64,000 nucleotides of DNA, taken from positions 41,542,210-41,606,209 of the forward strand of contig NW_023601104.1 of the NCBI RefSeq assembly GCF_014898055.3, read 5' to 3'. Of this stretch, positions 1-29,060 are shown one piece after another (positions within the stretch are counted from its first letter, which is position 1; every line of letters begins with the position of its first letter). The notes under the pieces are model-generated. The model was given only the letters and a program-made list of their open reading frames with translations, ran no database searches and was not told the origin of the DNA. This DNA is from Talpa occidentalis (lineage: Eukaryota; Chordata; Mammalia; Eulipotyphla; Talpidae). A program made the position numbers and the translations under genes.

Positions 1-537
1 GATGATGAGCAACAGAGGCAGGTGGATGACAGGGAGGAGAGCCAGGAGACGCCCCCCGGAGAAGCGGGTGTTAGCAGGACAGACAGAAACGGGAGTTAGG
101 GAGGGACGAGAGGCAGAGGGGCAGGGGAGAAGGAGACAGTAAGAGGGGATCAGAGTTAGAAACGGCTGGAGAGGAGATGAGAACACGCGACAAGAAGGAG
201 AGACAGACACAGAAGTATGACAGCGGTGGCAGCCACCAAGGTGCAAAAGAAAAGCGGAAGGAAAGGACAGTCGTCCGAAGAGAGAAAGATGGAGACGGGG
301 CAGGAGATACAGAGAGTGGGAGGTGACAGATGCAGCGAAGAAGTGCAGTTAGGATGTTCTGGCTTTTCCTTGGCACCTCCCCTCTGTCAGCCCGAACCTC
401 CAGGGGCTGGAGAAAGGCAGTTCTAGCAGCACCTCTGGGTCTCCAACCAAGTTGCCCCCCAGCCCCCATGAAGGCAGAATCCCTCCCTGCGGCGCTGTGC
501 AGGCTGGCCAAGAGCCTCGCCCCGCTGCCCCTCTTAC
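1..537 (-). other. MYH6: MYH6 intron 1 (5' part)
   Basis: Sequence downstream (minus strand) of the MYH6 exon 1 donor. The donor reads GTAAGAG on the minus strand (531-537). I could not place the next MYH6 exon with confidence, so the whole stretch is taken as intron. Bases 1-310 are strongly purine-rich on the plus strand (pyrimidine-rich on the sense strand) and contain no convincing coding exon. The MYH6 start codon is not inside this window. Confidence 0.7.
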
Positions 538-553
538 CTGGCTCATAGGAGTG
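538..553 (-). other. MYH6: MYH6 exon 1 (5' UTR), approximate start
   Basis: The first, untranslated exon of the alpha cardiac myosin heavy chain gene. Its 3' edge is fixed by a donor on the minus strand (CCAG|GTAAGAG at 538/537). Its 5' edge is inferred from a TATA box about 30 bp upstream (580-585), so the transcription start is only approximate. The identity rests on position, directly downstream of MYH7 in the same orientation as in other mammals, and on the cardiac alpha-MHC promoter motifs just upstream. The protein-coding part lies outside the window. Confidence 0.7.
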
Positions 554-579
554 TCTGTCTGCCCTTGGATCCCTGCTCC

Positions 580-585
580 TTTATA
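580..585 (-). promoter_or_regulatory. MYH6: MYH6 TATA box
   Basis: Minus-strand TATAAA in the context GGGATATAAAGGAGC, about 30 bp upstream of the inferred start and 42 bp upstream of the exon 1 donor. It is the only good TATA box near the donor. Confidence 0.8.
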
Positions 586-604
586 TCCCGCTGCCCCCAC
601 CCTG

Positions 605-615
605 CCTAAATTTGG
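605..615 (-). promoter_or_regulatory. MYH6: CArG-like SRF element of the MYH6 promoter
   Basis: Minus strand reads CCAAATTTAGG. This is CC, seven A/T bases, GG, one A/T longer than the strict CC(A/T)6GG consensus. It lies about 55-60 bp upstream of the inferred start, where the alpha-MHC promoter is known to carry an SRF-type site. Confidence 0.6.
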
Positions 616-688
616 AGTTCCTCTGGAGGGTCCCTCCCTCCCCCCTCTCTCCCTGCCAGCTCCGCCTCCCTTGATCCCTTGACTCTGG

Positions 689-704
689 AGGTGACAGGAG
701 GACA
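689..704 (+). promoter_or_regulatory. MYH6: DR4 thyroid hormone response element of MYH6
   Basis: The plus strand reads AGGTGA-CAGG-AGGACA: two hexameric nuclear-receptor half sites separated by exactly four bases. That spacing is typical of thyroid receptor/RXR heterodimers. It sits about 140-150 bp upstream of the inferred MYH6 start, the place of the well-known positive TRE of the alpha-MHC promoter. This element explains why thyroid hormone raises MYH6. The sequence match is direct; receptor binding here is inferred from the family. Confidence 0.85.
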
Positions 705-764
705 AGCTGGGCCTCCAGATTTGCCCATGAAAGGTCTGTCGCCCTTGCCCCTCTGGCTCCAAGG

Positions 765-775
765 CCTTTTTTTAG
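765..775 (-). promoter_or_regulatory. MYH6: A/T-rich MEF2-like element
   Basis: Minus strand CTAAAAAAAGG about 215 bp upstream of the inferred MYH6 start. It resembles MEF2 sites but departs from YTA(A/T)4TAR near its end, so it may instead bind another A/T-rich factor. Confidence 0.4.
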
Positions 776-785
776 TCCCTGGGCA

Positions 786-792
786 CATTCCT
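786..792 (+). promoter_or_regulatory. MYH6: M-CAT (TEAD) motif
   Basis: Exact CATTCCT on the plus strand within the MYH6 upstream region. TEAD factors use such sites in cardiac contractile genes. The 7-bp match alone is weak evidence; its position in a cardiac promoter raises it somewhat. Confidence 0.4.
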
Positions 793-876
793 CCCCACCA
801 AAGGACGGATGGGCAGATACTAGGAAGACAGGACCTTCTCGCACCACCTCCCCCACCCCCCAGACCTTTACCTTGG

Positions 877-886
877 TTATTTTTAA
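877..886 (+). promoter_or_regulatory. MYH6: MEF2 site of the MYH6 promoter
   Basis: TTATTTTTAA matches the MEF2 consensus YTA(A/T)4TAR at every position. It lies about 325-335 bp upstream of the inferred MYH6 start, in the region where a functional MEF2 site is known for alpha-MHC. Confidence 0.7.
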
Positions 887-892
887 CCTGAA

Positions 893-3800
893 GGGTGAGT
901 TGAACACACTGGGTGAGGGTCACCTTCCCCTGCAGGCCCGATGCTTGTCCCCTGCCCGTCATGGGGGTGGCCTTCTCTCGCCCACTCTCTCCTTTGTGCT
1001 TTGGCCTATCCCCACACAGGCCCATGCTGGGGACATCCCCGCACTCTCTCCGACCTGCAGGCCCACAATGCTAGGGATTGGGATTTGGCACCAGGATGCC
1101 CAGGAAGGGAGCTATGCCCAGCTCTGTGAGTTAGTTTCCCTTTGTCAGGGAAAGAATTCCTGAGACCCCTCCCTCACCAATGCCATGCCTGCTGTCCTTC
1201 TGTTCCCCAGGTCTCAGGTGTCTTTCTAGCACTTAAGTCTTCATGGGTTTGGGGACACATCTGGAGCCCCCAGCCCCTTCCCTGAAGCTTTGGATGCAGT
1301 GATCACCATCTAACTCTCAAACAGTGGAAGGGAGCCCACCACACAGAATTGAGCACAGACCCACACTCCAGTACCCTGGCGTGGAGACCCGACCGGCCCC
1401 CACCATGCCCATTCTTATCCACACACACGCACATTTCTCACACACACACTCATGTTTGCAGAGCTCCCTGCATCCTGGTATGCACATGTCTGCACCGCCT
1501 TTGCACACACAGGCCTTCACCCTCCCTCTGCCCTCTCTGCTCCTGGGGTGGGGCAGGGTGGGGAGAGGCAGGAGGTGTTAATCCTGGGGGCCTGAGGGAG
1601 GAGGGGGGCTGCCCCCTTCTACCCCACTGGGCTGCCAGAGGGTGCAGGTGCTGCTGAGACTGGCTGGGGTGCCTGGAAGGCCTGGGGATTTACACCAGCT
1701 GGGCCCCAGGCTCAGCATTCCGTGAGTGTGGGGGTGGGGTGGGGCTCTGCAGTCCGCTCCCCCTGCCCCAGGTAAAACTCTGGTGTTCCCCCCCAACTCT
1801 CCTGGGCTCATACTCCCGTGCCTTTCTTCCTGGGTGTCCCCAAGTGCCCCAGGCCCCAAGTGCTCCCTCTCCACCCTCCAACTTCTCCACCTTTCAGAAT
1901 CTATAGGTGTCAGGTCTTCAACAGGCTGTGCCTGTTGTGACTAAGTGGACATTGTGTTCAGGAAACAAAGCCAGACTCCCCTGCTCTGGCTGTCCCCCAC
2001 ACCCTCACACCCAGGAACACTCTCCCAGCTCCCCTCCCACCCCATTTACTGTCACCTCTCAATATAGCTCTAGAGTGTGGAGGTGGGTAGGACAGACAGA
2101 GGTCAGTGTCTCCGGGTAGGAGAGCTTTCCATGGGGCTTCTGCCCCAGGGTCCCCAACTCATAGGACCCTCCACTGCCCTATTATCAGGTTCGGGAACAC
2201 ACGTTCTCCCAGGAGACTTGCACCCTATACCTAGTGTCCTTGGAGGGACCTTAGTCAACCCCACATGCCCATCTCCTGCAGGTATATGTGCCAAATTGCC
2301 CACAGGGGGTGCAGGCCATCTGTCCTGCGTCAGGGTCACTTGAGGCCCCAGGGCACTGGCTGGGGGGTTATCCCATGGCCCAGTGCTTTGCGTCACTGCC
2401 TGGCTCCCAATGCTCCAGGGACATGATAAGGGGGCTGAGAATACCACATCGGGCTGGTTCAGGTCCAGGTGACAAAGACTAGGCTTTGTCCTCAGGGAAC
2501 CCTGTGTTTTGAGCAGGCCAGGCTTGGTATAGGTGGAGCGGAGGGCAAGGGGTAGGTAGACAGTTCCAGTGTCTCCCATGGAAGAAAGAGGAGGGAAGGG
2601 GTTAACTTGGTTCCAGGGCTCTGCCCCCCTCTCTGTATGGTTTGCCCTCCTCTTCCTTTCTTAGGCCCCCTCCTCTCTCCTGGCACTCACATCCATCCTG
2701 CTCTCCATCGTCCCCTGGCTCTTCACTCAGCAGCTCCTCATTCTGCTGGAAGTCCCGAAGTGTGGGGGCACCTAGGAGATTCCTGCCACAGGTGAGGGGA
2801 CCAGGAGGCTGGGTCAGCCTCTCTCTTGCCTGGCTTCCTGTACCTCTGTCTGTCTCTGACCTCCCTCTGCCTGGCTCCCCGTCTCAAAGTCGGGGCAGGC
2901 CCCCCATTCTCCCTGGCACCATTCTTCTGCCATCCCAGGGTCTGGCTCCTCTAAGCCTGGCCTCTGCTCGCTCTTGTCTGTCTCAGCTCTGCCTCCGCAT
3001 CTTGTTCCATGTCTAGTCTCACTATTCCTCGGCTTTCCTGGTTTTCCTCGAATCTGAAGGTGACCCAGGATTCTTTCCTTCGCCCAGAATCGCCCTCCAG
3101 CTCTTCTGCCTTCTCTGTCCAAGCTCACATCTCTCCCACCCTCACGCTGCTGTCTGCCTGCCTTCTCGCAGCATCCAGAGCTTGGCTCTCCCATCTGCTC
3201 TGCTGCCTCCTGCATCTCCCTTTGCAAGTGTGTCCTTTTCTTTTCTCTGTATCTCCTCACTGTCCTCCAAGCCCTTTCCTAAGAAGCGAAGTGGTCTGAG
3301 AGTGGGGAATGGAAAAGGGTGTGAGGAGAGAGGTGGGGGGTTTTGCATCTTTCGCTTTTTCTCATCTTTGTGGGTTTCCCTGGTCATGCTGACCCCCAAC
3401 TTCTTGATCTCTCTCCCTCTCTCTCCATGACCACCCTCCTCAGGTCTTGCCTTTTACCTTCCCTCTTCCCCCCACCCTGCCCTCTCTAATACTAGTTCTG
3501 CCTCCTCCCTGGGGTAAGGCCTGGCTCTGGCTTCTGCAAGTGGAGCTCAGAGCTCAGAGTGGCCTAGAGACTGTGTGTGGCAAGGGGTGCTGGCTGGTTT
3601 AGATGATGGGGCTTGTTCCTTCCTCCACTTCCCAGGCCTCCAGTGACTCTTCCCCTGCCCTCCCAGAGTCCTGCTCACATGTCTCCCCCTGGTCCCTCCT
3701 CTACCTGGCACCCCTTGACATGGTCTGCTACAGTGGCGCCAAGAGCCCACATCTTCTGGCAAACCCAGAACAGGAGCAGCTTGGAAACAGAACTTAGAGT

Positions 3801-4477
3801 GGGAAGAAATGAGATAAAGGAGGGACTAAGTCCTAGAAGGAGATGAGGCAGAGAGGAAGGTGGGCCAGGTACAGTTCTCCTGGTTGTAGTAAAGTTGGGG
3901 TGCTGGCCTCTGGGTCTATAGGGAACAGTGGTAGCTGTGTCTGCAAGGCCAGTGGGTACTCTCTCAATCACCCATTTTAGACCAGGTCTTGGCTCCTTAA
4001 CTCCACCTTCCTAAGGGGGTCATACCTCAGAGGACTCAGAAAGGGCATTAGTTAGTACCCTCACATTCCTCCCCACAATTCAGCCTGTTGTAAACTTTTG
4101 GGGGAGCAGTGTTGGTCAAAGCTGGAATGCCGGTTCACAGCAGATGGGCTTGGGTGCTCTAGACAGGCCTTAGGGTTTCCCTGCATCTTCAACCCTGAGT
4201 GTCTCCAAGGAAGTGATGGGAGGAGAAGTGTCACCTGGCCAGGAGGAAGTGAAGGGGGCACAAGGGCCAGTGCTGCGCCAGGGAGTGCTCTGAGCCTTGT
4301 AAGTACTCTAGAGGGTCTCCTAAGGCTGGTCTTTGAAACTGCTCTGGTCCTTCTGGAGTCCTACTTCCCAACCTCAGCTCTACCCTCCCCCACCACCCGC
4401 CATGTCCCGCCCTCCTCTCCCCCCCCCCCAGTCTGCCTCCCAAGTGGCTGGCAGGCAGTGAAGAAGAGGCTGGATCT
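893..4477. other. MYH7-MYH6 intergenic spacer
   Basis: About 3.5 kb between the MYH7 polyadenylation site and the MYH6 proximal promoter. No credible coding exon and no SINE are visible. A short CA-rich patch lies at 1420-1455. In rodents this interval carries a bidirectional promoter that drives MYH6 one way and an antisense transcript (beta-antisense/Mhrt type) back across MYH7. I cannot demonstrate such a transcript from sequence alone. Confidence 0.7.
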
Positions 4478-4595
4478 CAGCTTCAAGGAAAATTGCTTTA
4501 TTCTGCTTCCTCCAAAGGAGCTGCTCTCTGGGCTGCAGGTGTGAGAGTGTCACTGGTGTCTTCTGAGCTGGGCTGGTCAAGGCTGCATGGCGAAG

Positions 4596-4613
<18 letters not shown>
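4478..4613 (-). CDS. MYH7: MYH7 exon 40: last 5 codons plus 3' UTR
   Basis: Acceptor TTTCAAAAG| at 4614-4622, then codons GLNEE (1931-1935) and TAG at 4596-4598. The remainder, about 118 bp, is 3' UTR. The 3' limit is estimated from the AATAAA signal. Confidence 0.93.
4497..4502 (-). terminator. MYH7: MYH7 polyadenylation signal
   Basis: AATAAA on the minus strand, in the context GCAGAATAAAGCAATTTTCC, about 95 bp after the stop codon. Cleavage is expected 15-20 bases further on, near 4478. Confidence 0.9.
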
Positions 4614-23669
<19,056 letters not shown>

Positions 23670-24108
23670 GGCTGCACCTGCGTGGGCAGAAGGAGCTGTT
23701 TACCCCCCACCTGCCTGCTCTCCCTCCTCACCCTTCCCTGGGCGCTCTCTTCAGTGGGGGCCCCAAGGCCTAGCACCATGCTTGGAAGTTAGGAAGGTTC
23801 ACTAAAGGTCTCTTGTTTCTTGGGCTTAGCCCTTCACCAAAGAACAGGGTAGCAAACCTGTCAAGGTGGTGGTGGGGACTACCCTTTGTACAGCCTGAGG
23901 CTCTGCTAGAGGGGGTAGGAGTGTCCTGGGTTTCTTTCTGTGACCTTCCTCATCCCTCATTGGCTCCCTCACTAGCCACAGGTACGCCGTTCCTGGCGGC
24001 CAGGACATTCTGCGGCAGGCGAGGTTGAATCGAGAGTACCATGGCCCAGCTTGGACACTGCCATGCCCATCTTCCCATATTCCCTCACTCCTCATCTGCT
24101 TGCCTTAC

Positions 24109-24127
24109 CTTGGCTTCTCAGATGTGT
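24109..24127 (-). other. MYH7: MYH7 exon 2 (5' UTR), candidate
   Basis: A 19-bp minus-strand segment ACACATCTGAGAAGCCAAG with a pyrimidine-rich acceptor (CTACCTGTAG|) and a donor AAG|GTAAGG. It fits the short second untranslated exon of MYH7. Chosen on splice signals and position only. Confidence 0.55.
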
Positions 24128-25151
24128 CTACAGGTAGACAAGAGCTGAGGCTTGCAGGGACCTGGAGGGGAAGGCTATGTCAGAGCCACCTCTGCCCTTC
24201 AGCATACGACCCTCCCCCGGCTGAGGACAGGTGGGGCGTGGTGGGCAGCTTCTCTGGTCCTGGCTTCTCCCTTGATTTCCAAGTACTTTTTCCTTCACTC
24301 CCCACATTCTGTCAGTTTCTGTTGTCAACTCACCTAGAGTTTTGGCTATCCCTCTACTGAAACGTGCCTGAGGAGCAACTAGTGGTCACATTTGTCCAGG
24401 GTTTGGCAGCCTAAAAGCACATTCTGTACACATTCTCTCCCTCCATCTTCGCCTCACTGTACAGAGGAGGAGGTTAAGGTGATGGCTTGCTTGCCTAAGA
24501 CCACCTAACACAAAGTGGTGGAGCCACACTCAAACCCCAGTCTGTGATTCCAGAGCCAGGTCTCCCCCATCCTACCCTTGGTTCATTGTCAGTTTCAGTG
24601 GACTTTCAGAGGGGAGACCCTCAGGGCACCCTGGCACAGATACCCCTTACATGGGCATCCACAAGCCGACAGACACACGCACAAGCCCGCAGCATGTGCA
24701 CACACCTCACACACAAGCTTCCTTCTTGTACATTGGCACAATCCCCTCCCAGTGGGCCATTCTGCCTCAACAACATCCACGCACAATAAATATGGCTCCA
24801 GTAGAAGGAGCCTCACCTCACTGAACATTGTCAAGTATCCAGAAACCCAGGACCCCACACCATAAGCCCAGGAGTGCCTTTGGCAGAGTGTACATACACT
24901 GCAGCAGTATAGACCCCTGGGGTGTGCACACAAGCACCCCACATGTGTGCATGTGGGTAGTTACGCATCGCAGAACTAGCTTTTACGCACACACACTTCC
25001 TAAGTAACCCTTCTCTGCCATCCTCCACCTCCAGAATGAACCCACTTGTCCTTGGGCATGATCAAAAGCACACATCTCCTGCTCAGCATTTCTGGGTCAT
25101 AAAGTGAAGTCCATAGCCTTGCTGGCCATGCACTCAGACCACTTGTGCCTG

Positions 25152-25211
25152 TACACACGCACACACACACACACACACACGCATACACATGCACACACAC
25201 ACACACACACC
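25152..25211. repeat. (CA)n microsatellite in MYH7 intron 1
   Basis: CA dinucleotide repeat about 60 bp long with a few G/T interruptions, between exons 2 and 1. Likely polymorphic. Confidence 0.9.
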
Positions 25212-25424
25212 CCTCTAAAGCCTTCTGGACCCATATTCTCAGATACAGACATCTTCCCTGTAACACAAGCCTCCCCCACGACACATGTACACATGTTTAA
25301 ACCTGCACATGTGTGCTCAGTGACCAGATCTGCCCTGCACTCAGCTTGCTGTTCCTGGAGGACCCTCCTCCAAAACCTGGGGTCCCCTCATCTCAGAAGA
25401 AAGCCTCCAGCTCCATGCCCCTAC

Positions 25425-25460
25425 CTGAAAGCAGCAAGGAAAGACAGTGCAGGAGAGAGC
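25425..25460 (-). other. MYH7: MYH7 exon 1 (5' UTR), approximate start
   Basis: Ends at a donor CTTTCAG|GTAGGGG (minus strand, 25425/25424). The 5' end is placed about 30 bp downstream of the TATA-like element at 25487-25494, so it is approximate. Confidence 0.7.
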
Positions 25461-25486
25461 TGCAGAGCAGACCTGGTCAGAGGCAG

Positions 25487-25494
25487 TATATATT
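25487..25494 (-). promoter_or_regulatory. MYH7: MYH7 TATA-like element
   Basis: Minus strand AATATATA in CCCAATATATACTGCC, about 65 bp upstream of the exon 1 donor. It is the only TATA-like run near the 5' end of the gene. Confidence 0.75.
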
Positions 25495-25659
25495 GGGCAG
25501 CAGGCGCCCCCACCCCCACCTGCACCCAGTCCCTAGCCAGATTTAGAAAGGGCTGTTGTCACTAGAAGCATTTCCCCCAGCCTCCCTCCCCCCTTTCCCA
25601 AACAGTGCTCCTGTCTCCCCCTCCCCCCCAACCCCCCACCCTTAGCTAGGAAACAATTG

Positions 25660-25680
25660 GAAATGGTCGGCATTGTTAGG
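25660..25680 (-). promoter_or_regulatory. MYH7: Candidate proximal M-CAT region of the MYH7 promoter
   Basis: The minus-strand segment containing CTAACAATGCCGACC lies about 210 bp upstream of the inferred start. That is where the rodent beta-MHC gene has its proximal TEAD site. The core is degenerate, so the call rests mainly on position. Confidence 0.4.
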
Positions 25681-25718
25681 GCATGGCGTGTGCAGGGTCT
25701 GAGTTCCAGGGGGCGGGG

Positions 25719-25744
25719 ATGGCTCAAAATACAGCCAAAATATC
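25719..25744 (-). promoter_or_regulatory. MYH7: A/T-rich GATA element of the MYH7 promoter
   Basis: Minus strand GAGATATTTTGGCTG with GATA at 25741-25744, about 270 bp upstream of the inferred start. It matches in order and spacing the A/T-rich/GATA element known between the two beta-MHC M-CAT sites. Confidence 0.5.
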
Positions 25745-25761
25745 TCCCAGGCCAGACCTCG

Positions 25762-25768
25762 CATTCCA
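25762..25768 (+). promoter_or_regulatory. MYH7: Distal M-CAT site of the MYH7 promoter
   Basis: CATTCCA on the plus strand (TGGAATG in the gene's sense direction), about 300 bp upstream of the inferred start. TEAD1 acts through such a distal M-CAT in beta-MHC. Exact 7-bp match at the expected distance. Confidence 0.6.
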
Positions 25769-27589
25769 TAGCTGGCAGGAGGGGATTGACCCAACCACCA
25801 TGACCTCAGGCAAGCAGGCCCCGACCCTCCCCCGGGGCAGGCCTGGCCCACTTCACAGTCCCCCTTACACCCTGGCCTGTGTCCTACATCCACCTGTGAG
25901 AGGGATGCCGGCTGAATGTGCGCAGCAGAGGGGCAGGGCAGAGCTGGCAGCAGCGTGGGGGCTAGACTGGGGCAGCTGAAAGGAGTTTCCCAGCCAAGTG
26001 GCAAGGACAACGCCCGGGGAGCTGTCCTGGGCACTGATTCCTTTAGACCAGTGGATGATGTATTGAGGTCACTGAGACTCAGAGCCAGGCAGGCCTTAGT
26101 GATAGGTCCACCCCCGTCAGTTTACGGAGAGGGGAAGTGGCTTCTCAGGTCCTAGTGGCAAGATTGAAGGTGGGGCAACCTTAGCAGGAGGGCGAGAGCC
26201 CCGCCTGTGGAGGGAGGCCTGGGAAAAAGGACCCACTGTGTGCGGAGGGCGGGACCCTGCTGCCTGACAGTCTTCTGTGGAGCCCGTGCCTGCCTCTTTC
26301 CTAGCTGTGCCTTCGGGTACATAATGCCCTAGCCCGGCCGGGTGCTCAGAGCCGTAGGCAATGCAGCCGCCCTCACTAGAAGGCAACCACTAACCAAGAC
26401 AGGTTTCTGGTCCACCGCCTCTTGGAAGCTGTGGCGTGGTTTCTGCCTAGACCTGATGAGATCGTGTTTTGGCAAGTGGGACAGAGGCACAGGCCCTAGC
26501 ACAGCCACAGGGGATGTGAGGAAAGGGAGCTAGGGCTGAGCCTCTGAGCCCAGAACATAGTCCCCCCTTGCCCTTCCAGCGAGGAGCATGCAAGCTCCAC
26601 TGGCTCCGTGTCCAGGCAACCACTGCGTGGTTTGGTTTGAAACCCCCCCTCCTCCTTCCCCACAGAGCTCTCCAGCGCATGCGGATTAATCTATCTGATT
26701 AGCTGTCAGCTTGGAAGCAGAGCAGCAGGCCTGGGGGATGGGGCAGAGCAGGCACATTTTGAAGGTGGGGTGGGCACAGCAGGGAAGGACAAGTCCAGGT
26801 AGGGCCTCTGGGAAGCCTGCCTGGTTGCCAAGGGCCGACATTGAGCAGCTGCGGGGGGATAGGGCTGATGCTGGCAAGTTGAGGGAGGAGGGATGCAGCC
26901 CAGGAAAGGAATCACAGGTCTTATGGCTGCCGCAGCCACAGCTCTACAGCGCCAGGTAAACATCAGCTCGGGAGATACTGCTGCTAACATGTTTGGCAGA
27001 ACAAACTCTGGGGGTCCTGGCCAGGCCCTGCCAGGTGCTGAGGAATTGGACCCACCGGTAGGGACCTCAGGAGCAGGTGACAAAGGGCCAAAGTTCTTTT
27101 TACCCACCCCTCCAGCTTTCCAATCTCAAAACTGCCACCCCTCCCCAATTCTCAGGGCTCAGGGACAGATGTGGGCAACTGAGCTACACAAAGGTTGCTT
27201 GGATATGGTTGAGCCATTTTGAAGCCAGTGTCTTCACCATGGGCCAGCCTCCTTGGTTGTGGTGTTGGGGAACTTTACCATATTTAGTAAATCAATCACA
27301 ATTGGCTTCCTCCTTGAAGGTTCATTTTTTTGTTTTTTTGTTGTTGTTTTTGCGGGGGATGGCCTATCTGTATTACAGTGGCTTTCCTCACCCCATTGCA
27401 GAACAGAACTCACCTCCCTGCTTCTAGGTTCTTTGCTTCATATCTCCAATCTGAGACAGATTGAAAGATCTGATGTCCTTAAAGGTCCCTGTGCCTTCCC
27501 CAGCACCTGCTCTTGGCTCTATCATGATTCTCTTCCTTCTACTCACTATTCTATAAAGACCCAGCAGTTTTGCTGATTGCTTTACTGCA

Positions 27590-27656
27590 CAGATATTTTT
27601 TATTGAGGGCCCACTATGTGCCAGGCAATGTTCTAGTTAACTAAGATCTAATGGTG
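27590..27656 (+). repeat. Ancient LINE-2/MIR-type fragment
   Basis: ATTGAGGGCCCACTATGTGC followed by CAGGCAATGTTCTAG, directly upstream of SINE copy 2. Confidence 0.55.
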
Positions 27657-27670
27657 TCCAAAATAAAGAC

Positions 27671-27947
27671 TTGGGGCTTCCTGGTGGTGCAAGGGGTTAA
27701 GTCTCAGCATATGAAGCTATTGGCAGCCACTGAAACACGAGTTCAATCCCCAGCCAGGGAGCAACGCACATGGTGCAGCAGACCTCTCCTGTCTCTCCCA
27801 CTGCTCCCCTCAGCAGTGTATTTCACTCAATCTGCCTGTTCTGTTCTCCACTCTCTCTCTGGCCCCCCACACCTCTGGCCTGCACCCCAGGTCTTATATG
27901 CATAAATAAATAAAATAAATCTTTAAAAACAAATTTAAAACCCCCAC
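27671..27947 (+). mobile_element. tRNA-derived SINE copy 2
   Basis: Forward copy with head GGGGCTTCCTGGTGGTGC and tail CATAAATAAATAAAATAAAT. The 11-bp target duplication AAAATAAAGAC is at 27660-27670 and 27948-27958. Confidence 0.9.
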
Positions 27948-28999
27948 AAAATAAAGACCTCTGGGCAGCTCTAGCCAACTGTTGGTAGTGGTGCAGTCTA
28001 GGCCTGAATGTGTAGCCAGCATCTTTGCTCACATGCACATTCCTTGTAGGGAGAATGAGAGGCTAGGGCCCCACTGTGTACAGCAGGGTGGGGAAGAAGC
28101 AGAGTGTGCTACAGAGTGATAGCAGACAGATAAAGGGAACAGACAAAATGCTATAAATAAAGAGGGTTGGAGCGAGGGCAGCTTCACCAAGGTAGGCCAA
28201 ATAAGGCTTGGAGTGGGAGGAAGGTGATCTGTCTCCCCTGCTCTCCCCTCCCCGGCATGGTGCCTGCTTTGTCTGGGCTCTGTCACCACCCTGATCAAGT
28301 GTCAGACCCAAACAGGAACCATTTGCTGTGAACATGCCAGGGGGAGTTTAGAGGAAAATTCGCTAAAAGTACTACCAGGAATGGGAAGAAGGGTACACTA
28401 GGGAAAATTAGGGAAGATTAGGGAAGAGGGAAACCCAAGAGTGTGCCCCCAAATCCAAAGGAACAGAAACAGACATGGGACAGAGATAGGGGGTTGGCCC
28501 AGGAGAGGAATGCAGCCCATGTTGCAAGCTCATATGGAGGAGAGACCTGCCTGGAGTGTAGCTGAGAGTGCCATCCATCTGCTCCTAGAATCCCTGACCT
28601 TGGGGGGACCCCTACTCTGCCTCCTCACGTGCCTGGGATTTGGGAACCAAGCATTGTGCCTATCTCAGGTTTCCCTTTACAAACAGCTGCTCCTTCTTGT
28701 CATTCTGTCTTCTGATGAATCCAAAATCTTATGTATCCCTACACCCCTGTGCATCCTACTCCCTACTCAGAGGTTCTGCTTTCTAATGCACAGAGACAGC
28801 TAGAAAGAGGGCAGAGGGGAACAAGGGAGGAGCTGGCCCTCTTAGTTTGGGGTGTTTGGTATGGTAGATCTTATCTTTGGGAAGTGTTTGGAGGGGTACA
28901 ACGACCAAAAGGGAAGTTTTGGGGAGTGTGCTAGCCTGGATCCAGGGCTGGAGGCCTCAGCGTCAGGCCTCAAGATCCACTGTGAAACCCAGTCCATCC

Positions 29000-29060
29000 A
29001 TTGCCAGCTGTGTGCTCCAGGTCAGTCACAAAACCCGTGTTCATTTTGTCGTCTGTAACA
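29000..29060 (+). repeat. MIR fragment
   Basis: GCCAGCTGTGTGCTCCAGGT and GTCGTCTGTAACATGGAG fit a diverged MIR core and 3' part. Confidence 0.5.

Noticed and set aside
25152..25211. CA repeat as a functional element of MYH7
   Set aside because: It is an ordinary intronic microsatellite; nothing in its position suggests a role.
25487..25494. TATA-like AATATATA as proof of the exact MYH7 start
   Set aside because: It supports only an approximate start; other A/T runs lie nearby and no transcript data are available.
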